Below, piece after piece: positions 35,360-44,291 of a DNA stretch of 64,000 bases. Under the pieces are notes generated by a model. That model had not been told where the DNA came from. It saw only the letters and a list, made by a program, of their open reading frames with translations, and ran no database searches. The stretch covers positions 620,001-684,000 of the forward strand of contig CAILAC010000010.1 in NCBI GenBank assembly GCA_903832055.1, in the 5' to 3' direction. Made by a program: the position numbers and the translations under genes. Numbering within the stretch: position 1 is the stretch's first letter; every line of letters starts with the position of its first letter. The DNA is from an uncultured Acidobacteriota bacterium. Lineage in GTDB: Bacteria > Acidobacteriota > Terriglobia > Terriglobales > Acidobacteriaceae.

Positions 35360-35405
35360 CGGGTGCCCCATCCTCGCCGCGCCTTTGTCTTTGCGGCCAG
35401 GGTGG
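35360..35405. repeat. GGTGCCCCA hairpin element, atpA-atpG gap, second
   Basis: After GGGTGCCCCA at 35361, an interrupted stem CCATCCT-GCCGC / GCGGC-AGGGTGG closes a loop with CTTTG. It is placed 20 bases after the first copy in the same 133-base gap. Confidence 0.7.
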
Positions 35406-35413
35406 AAAACTAC

Positions 35414-36940
35414 TTACTTCGCCGTCAACGTCGCCTGAAAGTTCGCCAAATATTCCTTCAGCGCCGCATGCAGACGACCCTTGATGTCGTCGTCCAACTG
35501 CTTCTTCTTCGTCAAGTCGTCAATCAGTGCCGTCTGCGCCGAAGCCAGGTACGGATAAAGCCCATCTTCAAACGCCCTGATCTGCGAAACCTGCAAGGAA
35601 TCCAGATACCCCTGCGTACCGGCAAACAACATAACCACCTGCTGCTGCCAAGTCAAAGGCTGAAACTGCGGCTGCTTCAACAGCTCAGTCAAACGCTGCC
35701 CACGGCTCAACTGACGCTGCGTCGCGGGGTCCAGATCCGAGCCAAACTGCGCAAACGCAGCCAGTTCGCGATACTGTGCCAGATCCAGCTTCAACGTCGA
35801 TCCAACCTGCTTGGTCGCCTTGATAGCGGCCGAAAATCCAACGCGGCTGACCGACAGACCCACGTTCACCGCCGGACGAATGCCCGAGTTGAACAAGTCG
35901 GTTTCGAGGAAGATCTGTCCGTCCGTAATCGAAATCACGTTGGTCGGAATGTACGCCGAAACGTCACCCGCCTGCGTCTCAACCACCGGCAATGCCGTCA
36001 GCGAACCGCCGCCATTCTTGTCGCTTACCTTGGCCGAGCGCTCAAGCAAACGCGAGTGAAGGTAGAACACATCACCCGGATACGCCTCGCGGCCTGGAGG
36101 ACGGCGCAGCAGCAGCGAAATCTCGCGGTACGCCATCGCATGCTTCGAAAGATCGTCGTAAATCACCAGCGCATGACGGCCCGAATCGCGGAAGAATTCA
36201 CCCAGCGCGGTCGCCGTGTAAGGTGCCAGATAAAGCAGCGGCGCAGGCTCAGAGGCCGAAGCGGCCACGATAATCGTGTGCCCCATCGCGCCAGCTTCAG
36301 TCAGCGTCTGTACAACCTGGGCAATCGAAGACCTCTTCTGACCAATCGCGCAATAGATGCAGATCAGGTTGTTCTTCGCATTGTTGATGATCGTGTCCAG
36401 AGCAACGGCGGTCTTGCCCGTCTGGCGGTCGCCAATGATTAGTTCGCGCTGGCCACGGCCAATCGGAATCATCGAGTCAATCGCCTTGATGCCCGTCGCC
36501 ATCGGCTCTCGCACTGGCTGACGGTCAATGATGCCCGGAGCAAGCCGCTCCACTGGCAGCGTCTGCGTGGTCGCAATTGGTCCCTTGCCGTCAATCGGCG
36601 CGCCCAGCGCGTTCACTACGCGGCCAATCATCGCCTCGCCAACCGGCACGCTGAGAATCTTGCCCGTCCGCTTGACTTCGTCGCCCTCTGAGAGCTCTGT
36701 GTAGTCACCAAGCAGCACCGCGCCCACCTGGTCTTCTTCCAGGCTCATCGCCAGGCCGGCAATGCCATGCGGAAACGACAGCAGTTCGCCCGCCATCGCC
36801 TTGTCCAAACCGTGCAGGCGCGCAATACCATCGCCCAGCGAAATGATCGTGCCAACCTCATCGACCCGCACTTTCGAGTCGTAATTCGCGATTTGCTCGC
36901 GGAGAATCTGCGAAATCTCGTCTGCCTGTATCTGAGCCAT
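35414..36940 (-). CDS. atpA: ATP synthase F1 alpha subunit
   Basis: 508 residues from the ATG at 36940 ([17 protein letters not shown]); the frame is open further to 37036, through a hairpin element, so the longer start is unlikely. [15 protein letters not shown] is the Walker A loop; the sequence up to [23 protein letters not shown] is standard. It forms the non-catalytic nucleotide sites and contacts delta through its N-terminus. Confidence 0.97.
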   Translation of the reverse strand: MAQIQADEISQILREQIANYDSKVRVDEVGTIISLGDGIARLHGLDKAMAGELLSFPHGIAGLAMSLEEDQVGAVLLGDYTELSEGDEVKRTGKILSVPVGEAMIGRVVNALGAPIDGKGPIATTQTLPVERLAPGIIDRQPVREPMATGIKAIDSMIPIGRGQRELIIGDRQTGKTAVALDTIINNAKNNLICIYCAIGQKRSSIAQVVQTLTEAGAMGHTIIVAASASEPAPLLYLAPYTATALGEFFRDSGRHALVIYDDLSKHAMAYREISLLLRRPPGREAYPGDVFYLHSRLLERSAKVSDKNGGGSLTALPVVETQAGDVSAYIPTNVISITDGQIFLETDLFNSGIRPAVNVGLSVSRVGFSAAIKATKQVGSTLKLDLAQYRELAAFAQFGSDLDPATQRQLSRGQRLTELLKQPQFQPLTWQQQVVMLFAGTQGYLDSLQVSQIRAFEDGLYPYLASAQTALIDDLTKKKQLDDDIKGRLHAALKEYLANFQATLTAK

Positions 36941-36990
36941 GCCTGCTATTCCTATCTTTCCGTAATCCGTATCTTCAACAAACGCAGTGT

Positions 36991-37027
36991 GCCGGGTGCC
37001 CCACATCTCGCCTTTGAGATGTGGGCT
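36991..37027. repeat. GGTGCCCCA hairpin element, atpH-atpA gap
   Basis: GGGTGCCCCA at 36994 followed by CCCACATCTC, loop GCCTTT, GAGATGTGGG. It differs from the copy at 35306 by one loop base and lies in the 106-base gap between atpH and atpA. Confidence 0.8.
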
Positions 37028-37046
37028 TCCGCCCAACGAAAAATCC

Positions 37047-37583
37047 CTACGCGCTCAAAACTTCCTTCAACCGCTCAACCCGTCCCAGCACTGAGCCGTC
37101 ATACACCGTTGAACCAATCCTGACCACCACGCCACCAAGAATCGAGGCATCCAGCTTGAAGCTCGCCTCAACCCGGCCCTGCGCCAGTTCCGATACATGC
37201 TTCAGAAGGGCGGCCTTGTCTTCTGCTGAAAGCTCCCGCGCCGTAGTCACCTCGGCTTGATGGATGCCCAGCCGCCCCTGCAATTCCTTGTGATACTCCG
37301 CCACAACCTCGCGAATCGACCCCATGCGGCCGTGATCGCTCAGTACAGCCAGCAGATTACGCACTTGAGGCGCCAATCCCAGCTTCGCCTTGAACGCATC
37401 CAGCACAGCCAGCTTCTGCACCGCTGGCACTGAAGGATCACCAAAAACCTCGCGCAACTGAGCGCTCGCATCCCAGGCCGCCAGAAAATCCTGAAGCTGG
37501 CGATCTACTTCAGACGCGCCCAGGTGAAACTGCGCCACCACATCCGCAAAAGCCCGCGCATAGCGTGAAACAAAAGCCGCCAT
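37047..37583 (-). CDS. atpH: ATP synthase F1 delta subunit
   Basis: 178 residues, the normal size for delta/OSCP. The N-terminal six-helix domain starts with [12 protein letters not shown]. The C-terminal segment [30 protein letters not shown] is the family signature. It joins F1 alpha to the b stator. Its start shares one base with the stop of atpF. Confidence 0.94.
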   Translation of the reverse strand: MAAFVSRYARAFADVVAQFHLGASEVDRQLQDFLAAWDASAQLREVFGDPSVPAVQKLAVLDAFKAKLGLAPQVRNLLAVLSDHGRMGSIREVVAEYHKELQGRLGIHQAEVTTARELSAEDKAALLKHVSELAQGRVEASFKLDASILGGVVVRIGSTVYDGSVLGRVERLKEVLSA

Positions 37584-38263
37584 CAGTTCTTACCTGCCTT
37601 GCTGTCCGAGGCAAACTCCGCAAACAATGCCCGGTCCGTCTCGGCATTCAAGGTCAGCCGCGACATTGCCCTGTCAATTGCCAGGTCCGCCGCAAACTGC
37701 TTCAATCCCCGCTGTGCGAGCGCCCCGGCAACTGCAATCTCCTGCTCTGCCGCAGCCACAATACGCGCACTCTCTTCGCCGATGGTTGCCTTGATACGCA
37801 CTTCGTCCTCGCGCATGTCTTCTTCAACTTGCTTGCGAATCGCGCTGATCTCAGCATCCAGACCCGCCAGCTTGGCTTCGACTGCACTCAAACGCGCATT
37901 TGCATCGGCGGTCGCTGTTCTGGCCGTCTCAAGTTCTTTGCTAAGCGTTTCGGATCGCTTCCTGAAGACCTTGGGCAGAATCTTGACCAGCGGTATGCCT
38001 ACTGCCAGCAGAATCACAGCAAAATTGATGAATTCAAAAGCCTTGGCCGTCGTCTCAACGTCAACATTGACGAGTTTTGAAACCCACTGCACCGTCGCCG
38101 AATGCCGGTAGACATTCTGCTCGTCAGCTTCGGATTTCTTCTCTTCCTTCTGTGCGGTCGCCTGCGCAGCCAGTTGAACCGGTGCCGAAGCAAATCCGAA
38201 AAACAGAATAGCCAACAGTGTCCAGGAAAATACGCGTCGCGAAAGTCGTTTGCTCAAAATCAA
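37583..38263 (-). CDS. atpF: ATP synthase Fo b subunit with N-terminal signal-like extension
   Basis: 226 residues, longer than the usual 156-170. Residues 12-30 (WTLLAILFFGFASAPVQLA) look like a signal peptide or first helix, followed by a polar stretch of about 45 residues, then the expected membrane helix at about 75-97 (FEFINFAVILLAVGIPLVKIL) and the long right-handed coiled coil. A similar layout occurs in some deltaproteobacterial b subunits. It overlaps the upstream b' gene by four bases (ATGA). Confidence 0.9.
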   Translation of the reverse strand: MILSKRLSRRVFSWTLLAILFFGFASAPVQLAAQATAQKEEKKSEADEQNVYRHSATVQWVSKLVNVDVETTAKAFEFINFAVILLAVGIPLVKILPKVFRKRSETLSKELETARTATADANARLSAVEAKLAGLDAEISAIRKQVEEDMREDEVRIKATIGEESARIVAAAEQEIAVAGALAQRGLKQFAADLAIDRAMSRLTLNAETDRALFAEFASDSKAGKN

Positions 38264-38718
38264 CGGGAACCCCCGGCAGTTGCAGGCATCACCGCGCGAA
38301 CCACCTGTTCGGCTAGCTGGTCAGCACCAGCCAGCAGCGTCTTCCGGGCGACTTCAGCCTCGGCGAGCAATCCAGCTTTCGCCACAGCAACCCGCTCCCC
38401 GGCAGCCTTGCGCGCTACCTCAAGAGCCGCATCGCGCTCCTGGGCCCACACCTGCAGCCGCTGCTCCCGCACCTTGAAGACTTCAGCCCGTGCCTGACGC
38501 AGCGTATTCGCGTAATCGGCGGTCTTGGCTTCTGCTGCGGCAATCGCCCGCTGCGCATCTTCCACCGCGCCTGCGGTGCGCGCTCGACGCTCAGCCAGCG
38601 TTCGGCTCAAAGGCCCCTGCACAAGCAACTGGTAGCTGGCCACCAGAACGATGAAAAGCAGCACCGTTGGCACAGAACCAATCAGCAAAGTCACGACTTG
38701 TTGGATGATTTCTTGCAT
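38260..38718 (-). CDS. ATP synthase Fo second b-type subunit (b')
   Basis: 152 residues from the ATG at 38718; a longer in-frame version would read through the promoter. One membrane helix at the N-terminus (VTLLIGSVPTVLLFIVLVASYQLL), then a charged helix with many Ala/Glu/Arg heptads. Its pairing with atpF suggests a b/b' heterodimeric stator like that of photosynthetic bacteria. It is the first gene of the atp unit, which lacks a, c and I genes here. Confidence 0.88.
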   Translation of the reverse strand: MQEIIQQVVTLLIGSVPTVLLFIVLVASYQLLVQGPLSRTLAERRARTAGAVEDAQRAIAAAEAKTADYANTLRQARAEVFKVREQRLQVWAQERDAALEVARKAAGERVAVAKAGLLAEAEVARKTLLAGADQLAEQVVRAVMPATAGGSR

Positions 38719-39032
38719 GATGGTATGGATTGCCTGTCCCGGTAGTTTTTCATTTACGGATGGGAACACTCTTTTGTAACAGGGGCAAAACCCCATGTCA
38801 ACGAATCAAGCGAACCTGTCCCACTCGGCAGGACTTCCCGTCCCAAAATTCACTTTGTACAAATATTTCTGTTGCGTTTGTTCAAAACAGGCATACCCTT
38901 AACTTATCACCTAGACCCACCTCAGGGTCCAGCGGGCTGCAGACCCCGGGAAGTATCTCCACTCCCCCGGCCTGCAGCCCACCTCTATTTACGGCCCAAT
39001 TCTGTGGCGCAAAAGTGAACAATTGGCGCAAC
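38719..39032. other. Intergenic region between hflX end and atp operon
   Basis: About 314 bases. It contains the atp promoter (38773-38801) and, farther out, an AT-rich stretch at 38850-38915. Near 38925-38985 a partly self-complementary sequence (GGGCTGCAGACC / GGCCTGCAGCCC) may form a hairpin that ends hflX transcription or is a repeat. No gene seen. Confidence 0.4.
38773..38801 (-). promoter_or_regulatory. Sigma-70-type promoter of the atp operon
   Basis: On the minus strand a perfect -35 TTGACA (38796-38801) is separated by 17 bases from TACAAA (38773-38778). The predicted start near 38766 leaves a leader of about 48 bases before the b' ATG. The spacer holds a short self-complementary GGGG-TTTTG-CCCC, which is unusual. 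Confidence 0.55.
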
Positions 39033-40493
39033 TTATTCCCTGGCTTGCAGCCCCTGCCGTATCCGCCCCACCAGCGACGCCGGCCCCCGCACCGATAGAT
39101 GCACCGATTCCCCCTCAAACGACCGGCTGTGAATCACCATCCCCGCCTCAATCGCCGCCAGCACCGCCCCTTCTGACTGCGGCACCACCAGCTCCGCATC
39201 CACCAAAGGGTCAGCCGTCAAAGCCGCATCGATCGCCGCCAAAAGCCCCGCCATTCCCTCGCCGGTATGCGCTGAAACCGTAACCGTCCCCCGCCCAATC
39301 GCAGCCCCGGCCAGCCCAGCCCGCTCCTCCGCCGTTAACAGATCAATCTTGTTCAGCACCTCGATGCGCGGCTTATCCAGCACCTCCAACTCACCCAGCA
39401 CCTTCTCCACCTGCGACTTCTGCTCATCTCCGTAGTTAGAAGAAGCATCACGCACATGCAGCAGCACCTCGGCCCGCTCCACCTCTTCAAGTGTCGCTCT
39501 GAAACTCGTCACCAGCGTGTGCGGCAAATTCCGAATGAACCCCACCGTATCCGAAAGCAAAATCCGCCGACGGCTCGGTAACTCCACTGCGCGCAGCTTT
39601 GGGTCCAGCGTCGCAAACATCCGCGAAGAGGCCAGCACCTCCGCCCCCGTCAGCTTGTTAAAAAGCGTGCTCTTGCCCGCGTTCGTGTATCCCACCAGCG
39701 CCACCGTCGGCACCGGAACAGACTCCCGCCGCTGCCGCTGCTGCCGCCTCACCCGCCTCACCGCGTCCAGTTCCCCACGCAAATGCACCAGCCGCTTTTG
39801 AATCCGCCGCCGATCCGTCTCCAGCTGCGTCTCTCCCGGACCACGTGTGCCAATGCCGCCACCCAGTTGGCTCATTGCCTTGCCCCGCCCCGTGAGCCGA
39901 GGCAGCATGTACTCAAGCTGCGCCAACTCCACCTGCAACTGACCCTCTCGGGTCCGCGCATGACGCGCAAATATATCCAGAATCAGTTGCGTCCGGTCCA
40001 GCACCAGGCAAGGCATCAGGCCCTCAAGGTTACGCAACTGCGTCGGTGTCAGGTCATGGTCAAAGACCACCAGGTCGGCGTCATTCGCAGCCGCAATTCC
40101 CGCAATCTCCTCAACCTTGCCCGCGCCAATCAGGGTCGCAGCATCGGCCCGGCTGCGCCGCTGCAGTACCTGCGCCACCACCAGCGCACCGGCGCTCTGC
40201 ACAAGCTCTCGAAACTCCACCAGCGAAGCGTCCGCGCTCAGCTCCGTCGGAATGCCCGACAAACCGCCTGCCGTCAGCAGTGGTCTCGGCTCTACCAAAT
40301 CGTCGAATTGGTGATCAGAGTTCCGCGCCAGTGCCGCTGATCTGGCCCCTTCGGCGCCCGGCCGCCGCACCCCGGCTCGGCTGGAGATATCGACGCCAAC
40401 CAGCACAGCCCGCTCCGACCGCCCACGGGAATGCTCGCCAGGAGACGCAGCACCCCCTGCAGACCCGAAACCTGTCCTGGTTTCGTCCCTCAT
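39033..40493 (-). CDS. hflX: Ribosome-associated GTPase HflX
   Basis: 486 residues. The N-terminal HflX domain has GAGKVEEI and [15 protein letters not shown]; a Gly-rich linker region [25 protein letters not shown] precedes the GTPase domain with [10 protein letters not shown] (G1), [11 protein letters not shown] (G3) and NKIDLL (G4). HflX splits stalled ribosomes under stress. The first 80 residues are a lineage-specific extension. It follows hfq by 43 bases, an order also known in gammaproteobacteria. Confidence 0.95.
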   Translation of the reverse strand: MRDETRTGFGSAGGAASPGEHSRGRSERAVLVGVDISSRAGVRRPGAEGARSAALARNSDHQFDDLVEPRPLLTAGGLSGIPTELSADASLVEFRELVQSAGALVVAQVLQRRSRADAATLIGAGKVEEIAGIAAANDADLVVFDHDLTPTQLRNLEGLMPCLVLDRTQLILDIFARHARTREGQLQVELAQLEYMLPRLTGRGKAMSQLGGGIGTRGPGETQLETDRRRIQKRLVHLRGELDAVRRVRRQQRQRRESVPVPTVALVGYTNAGKSTLFNKLTGAEVLASSRMFATLDPKLRAVELPSRRRILLSDTVGFIRNLPHTLVTSFRATLEEVERAEVLLHVRDASSNYGDEQKSQVEKVLGELEVLDKPRIEVLNKIDLLTAEERAGLAGAAIGRGTVTVSAHTGEGMAGLLAAIDAALTADPLVDAELVVPQSEGAVLAAIEAGMVIHSRSFEGESVHLSVRGPASLVGRIRQGLQARE

Positions 40494-40536
40494 AGGATCA
40501 CCGTCCCTTGTCTTTTACTCTTTTCAGCTCCGTAGA

Positions 40537-40848
40537 TTAGGACTGTCCTGCCTGAGGACTCCCAACAGCACCAGCGCCCGGACCTGATGCTATCCCCGTC
40601 GCCGCGCCGGCCGGCCGGAAATCCGGCGAATGCATCACACTGCGGTTGCTGACCACTGTCGAAATCGCATGTTTGAAGATCAGCTGGTCCTGGCTGTTGT
40701 TCTCCAGCAATACAGAATACTTGTCAAACGAACGGATCTTCCCGATCAACTTCACGCCGCTGACCAGATAAATCGTGATGGGGGTCTTGTCCTTGCGGAC
40801 TGTGTTCAGGAATGTGTCCTGAATATTTTGTGCCGGCTTGTTGTCCAT
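40537..40848 (-). CDS. hfq: RNA chaperone Hfq
   Basis: 103 residues from the ATG at 40848, preceded by GGAG; the frame is open to 40908. The Sm1 motif ([41 protein letters not shown]) and Sm2 KHAISTVV are complete (variant of YKHAIST, here FKHAIST). The tail after residue 70 is rich in Gly, Ala and Pro and is probably disordered. It binds small RNAs and mRNAs. Cotranscribed with hflX. Confidence 0.95.
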   Translation of the reverse strand: MDNKPAQNIQDTFLNTVRKDKTPITIYLVSGVKLIGKIRSFDKYSVLLENNSQDQLIFKHAISTVVSNRSVMHSPDFRPAGAATGIASGPGAGAVGSPQAGQS

Positions 40849-41323
40849 GTGCCGATCTCCTGCTCTCTTGATCTCAGATTGTCTTTCATACCGCTCAAAA
40901 CCACTCACTTGGGTTGCGTGCTGTACTTGACGCGCCCCGCCATGAATGGAAAACCCGGGTGTTGCAGAAGCTCAAAGCACTCCTCCGCAAACCACGCACC
41001 CGCTTGCTTCAAAATCGGTTTTCAGCCCCACGATTCGATTTCGCATCGCAAGCTGATCCCCGCAAGTTACCAAACACACTATAGGCTTTCAGGCCACAGT
41101 TCAACAACGTCCAGACCACAACTGCTTCAACATTCCAAAAGCTTTGTCATTTTCGTCTCGTGAAAACCCTGTCCGTGCGAACTATTGCTTCGATGAACTA
41201 CACTGTCTACCGGCCTGACCTGGGCCCTTCCCCGGTCTCCCCGGCCAGCGCTGGGTCCCCTTAGCGCTGTGCGCCACCAGCAACCGAACACCCCTTCACC
41301 ATCATTTCCAGGAGCCTCTGCGC
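40849..41323. other. Divergent intergenic region, hfq / alpha-beta hydrolase
   Basis: About 475 bases. Besides the candidate hfq promoter at 41078-41107 and AGGAG in front of the hydrolase ATG I see no gene. The segment near 41240-41280 contains AGCGCTGGG...CCTTAGCGCTG, a direct repeat of AGCGCTG. Confidence 0.35.
41078..41107 (-). promoter_or_regulatory. Possible hfq promoter
   Basis: On the minus strand TATAGT (41078-41083) is 18 bases from TTGTTG (41102-41107). If used, it gives an hfq leader of over 200 bases, in line with leader-mediated control of hfq elsewhere. The -35 match is poor. Confidence 0.3.
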
Positions 41324-42667
41324 ATGCGTCTGTCCCTCACACCCCTTGCCCTCCTCTGTGTTTGCCTCGCCGCACGCGCCGCCGCTCCATCTCAACGCGC
41401 TGACTATCCCGAACTGGCCCAACGCGGCACCAACGCCGTCGGCGTCCGCCAGGTCGAGGTTATTGACCCCAATCGCGTCAACTTCCTGCAATCCGACCTC
41501 GCCACCGGAAAAGTGACCCTCGGCGACCGCCACATCTTCGTTACCATTTGGTACCCCGCCGCTTCAGGTGATGCTAAGACGGTTACCCACTACGATCGTC
41601 ACCCCGGCGCAGGCCCCGGCTCGCCCTACGAGAACTCTGCTCAGTTCCAGGAAACCGGTCTAGCCATTCCCGACGCAGCCCCGCAAAAAGGCACCGCGCC
41701 GCTCGTCATCCTCTCGCATGGCTTCACCAACTGGGCCGCCTATACCTCAGAACTCGCTGAAACCCTCGCCTCCCGCGGCTACGTCGTTGCCTCCATCGAT
41801 CACGACGACATTCCCTACAAGCCCGGCAGCAACCCCGGCCTGGCCTTTGTCGATACCTCCTCAGGGCGCGCCCGCGACCAGCGCGCAGTAGCCAGCCGGC
41901 TTCGCGCCTTGAGCACCGATTCCGCCTTCCCTCTCGCCGGCAGCTATGACCCCGACAATCTCGCCCTCATCGGCTACTCGATGGGCGGCTTTGGCTTGCT
42001 TGAGAGCGCAGGTGCCGGCTACGACGCCAACGGAAACCTCTTCAAACTCCTGCCCAAGCCTCCCTTTCAGGGGCTCCTCGATGACCCGGCAGCCCAGGCC
42101 CACGCGACGCCCATCCCCGGCCTCAAAGCCCTCGTCCTGCTTGCGCCCTGGGGAGGGCAGCCCGCCAACCGCTCCTGGTCCGCTGCCGCCCTGGCCACCA
42201 TCAGCGTCCCCACCCTCGTTGTCGATGGCGACCACGACGACGTCGCAGGCTTCGACGAGGGCGTCAAGTGGATCTACGACAGCCTCAAGTCCTCGGACCG
42301 CTACCTGCTCGTCTTTGAAAACGCCCGCCACAACATCGTCGGCGCAGAAGCTCCTGAAGCCGTCTTCGGCACATTCTCAAAAATCGAGAGCTTCGACGAG
42401 CCCGTCTGGCGCAAAGACCGCATCCGCGCTATCGACGACCATTTCATCGTCGCCTTCCTGGCGCGCTCCCTGCACAACGACGCAGCTATGGACCCCTACC
42501 TCAACCCGCCCACACTCCGCTCCTCAGATGGCACCTGGCCCCTCAAGCCCGGCCAGAACGTCGGCGGCACCTACGCGGGCAAAGACCAGCCCAACTACTG
42601 GCCCGGCTTCCAGCGCCGCTGGGCCCTCGGCCTCTCACTCCAGCACGACAAGCCCTCGACAAAATAG
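41324..42667 (+). CDS. Secreted alpha/beta hydrolase, PAF-acetylhydrolase-like
   Basis: 447 residues. A signal peptide is clear (RLSLTPLALLCVCLAARAAA). VILSHGFTNWAAY is the oxyanion segment and GYSMGGFG holds the nucleophile Ser219 in a GxSxG elbow. DHDDVAGFDEG and ENARHNIVG supply the probable Asp and His. Layout and length match the platelet-activating-factor acetylhydrolase/dienelactone hydrolase group, so an esterase outside the cytoplasm is likely; substrate unknown. AGGAG lies upstream of the ATG. Confidence 0.85.
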   Translation: MRLSLTPLALLCVCLAARAAAPSQRADYPELAQRGTNAVGVRQVEVIDPNRVNFLQSDLATGKVTLGDRHIFVTIWYPAASGDAKTVTHYDRHPGAGPGSPYENSAQFQETGLAIPDAAPQKGTAPLVILSHGFTNWAAYTSELAETLASRGYVVASIDHDDIPYKPGSNPGLAFVDTSSGRARDQRAVASRLRALSTDSAFPLAGSYDPDNLALIGYSMGGFGLLESAGAGYDANGNLFKLLPKPPFQGLLDDPAAQAHATPIPGLKALVLLAPWGGQPANRSWSAAALATISVPTLVVDGDHDDVAGFDEGVKWIYDSLKSSDRYLLVFENARHNIVGAEAPEAVFGTFSKIESFDEPVWRKDRIRAIDDHFIVAFLARSLHNDAAMDPYLNPPTLRSSDGTWPLKPGQNVGGTYAGKDQPNYWPGFQRRWALGLSLQHDKPSTK

Positions 42668-42760
42668 CGCTTTTTCAACGCAGATTTTCAATCAGCAACT
42701 TTGCCGGTAATTACCGTTCAAACGCGCATAATCATCCAATCGCTCCATTCCACGCTAAGC

Positions 42761-42805
42761 CGGTTGCCCACCCTTTCCGCGTCTTTTGCGGAAAGGGTGG
42801 GCACC
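42761..42805. repeat. Hairpin downstream of the hydrolase gene, variant family copy
   Basis: GCCCACCCTTTCCGC pairs perfectly (15 bases) with GCGGAAAGGGTGGGC around a loop of about seven bases. It has a GGTTGCCCAC head in place of GGTGCCCCAC and ends in GGGCACC. It may also end transcription of the hydrolase gene. Confidence 0.75.
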
Positions 42806-42831
42806 ACAAATCACCGCCCCTTCCTTTGCCT

Positions 42832-42870
42832 TTCACACTTCACACTTCACACTTCACACTCACACTTCAC
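42832..42870. repeat. TTCACAC tandem repeat
   Basis: Five to six copies of the 7-base unit TTCACAC, with one copy shortened by a base. Length 39 bases. The same unit occurs as an inverted pair at 32620-32673. Confidence 0.85.
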
Positions 42871-43069
42871 AAACAGTGCACCCAAATGCCGCTCTAAACG
42901 CATCTGAGAGACCCTGAAAATGAATGTAAAACCATCATAATCAACGACATGCATTAAAAACAGGTACCCCCCACCCCCTCGCCTCCGTTTATTCGCCTTT
43001 CATGCGCTTTTTCTTCGCCTAAATGCCCACGTCCACCACGCGTTCGACCGTCATTGTTAAACTGTCAAG

Positions 43070-44257
43070 GTGTCTGAAACCGGAAATCAACCCGTTCCCT
43101 TGCCCGTCCCGATGCCCGTCCCAATGTTGGACCTCGCGCGCCAATATGAGCCCATCCGCGAAGAAATCCTCGCCGCTCTCGCCGAAGTCCTCGACCAACG
43201 CTCCTTCATCCTCGGCAAACCCGTAACTGCCTTTGAACAAGCCGCAGCCAAAGCGCTCAACGTCGCTCACGCCCTTGGCTGTTCCTCCGGCACAGACGCC
43301 CTTTGGCTCGCTCTGGCCGCCGCAGAAATCGGCCCCGGCGATGCAGTCGTCACAACGCCCTTCAGCTTCTTCGCATCCGTCAGTTCCATCCTCCGCGCCA
43401 ACGCCCGGCCGGTGCTCGCGGATATAGATCCAGTCACATTCAACCTCGACCCAAATGCCGTGCAAACTCTTCTGGAGAACACCAGGCCGCAGGCAATCAA
43501 GGCCTTGCTCCCGGTCCATCTCTACGGCCAATGCCTGCCCTGGCCAGCCTTCGCAGCCCTCGGCAAGCAGCACAATCTCACCCTTATCGAAGACGCCGCG
43601 CAGGCCTGGGGCGCAGACTGGCAGGGCCTCTACGCCGGGGCCCTCGGCCACATCGCAGCCTTCAGCTTCTATCCCACCAAAAACCTCAATGCTGCCGGCG
43701 ACGCAGGCTTGGTCACCACCAACGATCCCGTTCTCGCCGAAAGAGTCACCATGCTGCGCCAGCACGGAATGCGCCAGCGCTACCACCACGACGAACTCGG
43801 CTGGAACGCCCGCATGGACGGCTTCCAAGGCGCGGTTCTCAGCGTCAATCTCCGCCACATGCCCCGCCGCAACGCCCTGCGCCGTCAGGCTGCCCTCCGC
43901 TACCACCTGCTCTTTGAAGACGCAGGCCTCGCAGAATCAGGCATTTATCCGAAACATGGCGTCATCATCCCCAAGGAAATCACCGGCAGCAGCCACATCT
44001 GGCACCAGTACGTTATCCGAACAAACCGCCGCGACCAGTTGCGCGACCATCTGACCGCTCGACAAATTGGCAGCGAAATCTACTACCCCGTTCCACTGCA
44101 CCGGCAAAAGGCTCTGGAATTCCTGGGCTACGCCGAGGGCAGCTTCCCTGAGGCTGAGCGAGCCGCCCGCGAAGTGCTGGCGCTGCCGATTTTCCCCGAG
44201 ATTCGTCCCGACGAACAGCGGCGCGTGGTCGATGCCATCGCCGAATTTCTCAGCTAG
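43070..44257 (+). CDS. DegT/DnrJ/EryC1/StrS family sugar aminotransferase
   Basis: 395 residues. FILGKPVTAFE, SSGTDALWLAL and EDAAQAWGADW are the PLP-binding elements; Lys204 in SFYPTKNLNAAGD forms the Schiff base. These enzymes transaminate nucleotide-linked ketosugars for surface glycans or antibiotics. GTG start at 43070 with AAGG directly upstream. It stands alone, so its pathway partners must be elsewhere. Confidence 0.93.
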   Translation: MSETGNQPVPLPVPMPVPMLDLARQYEPIREEILAALAEVLDQRSFILGKPVTAFEQAAAKALNVAHALGCSSGTDALWLALAAAEIGPGDAVVTTPFSFFASVSSILRANARPVLADIDPVTFNLDPNAVQTLLENTRPQAIKALLPVHLYGQCLPWPAFAALGKQHNLTLIEDAAQAWGADWQGLYAGALGHIAAFSFYPTKNLNAAGDAGLVTTNDPVLAERVTMLRQHGMRQRYHHDELGWNARMDGFQGAVLSVNLRHMPRRNALRRQAALRYHLLFEDAGLAESGIYPKHGVIIPKEITGSSHIWHQYVIRTNRRDQLRDHLTARQIGSEIYYPVPLHRQKALEFLGYAEGSFPEAERAAREVLALPIFPEIRPDEQRRVVDAIAEFLS

Positions 44258-44291
44258 GCTTCCATCCAGGCCTCGCATGGGGGCTAAATCC

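Larger units (their letters stand above)
42668..43069. other. Intergenic region with hairpin and TTCACAC repeats
   Basis: About 400 bases holding the hairpin at 42761-42805 and the tandem repeat at 42832-42870, then an AT-rich stretch at 42910-42960 and a C-rich run (CCCCCCACCCCC) near 42967. No gene seen. Confidence 0.45.

Noticed and set aside
42832-42870. Possible CRISPR array
   Set aside because: Unit is only seven bases with no spacers; simple tandem repeat.
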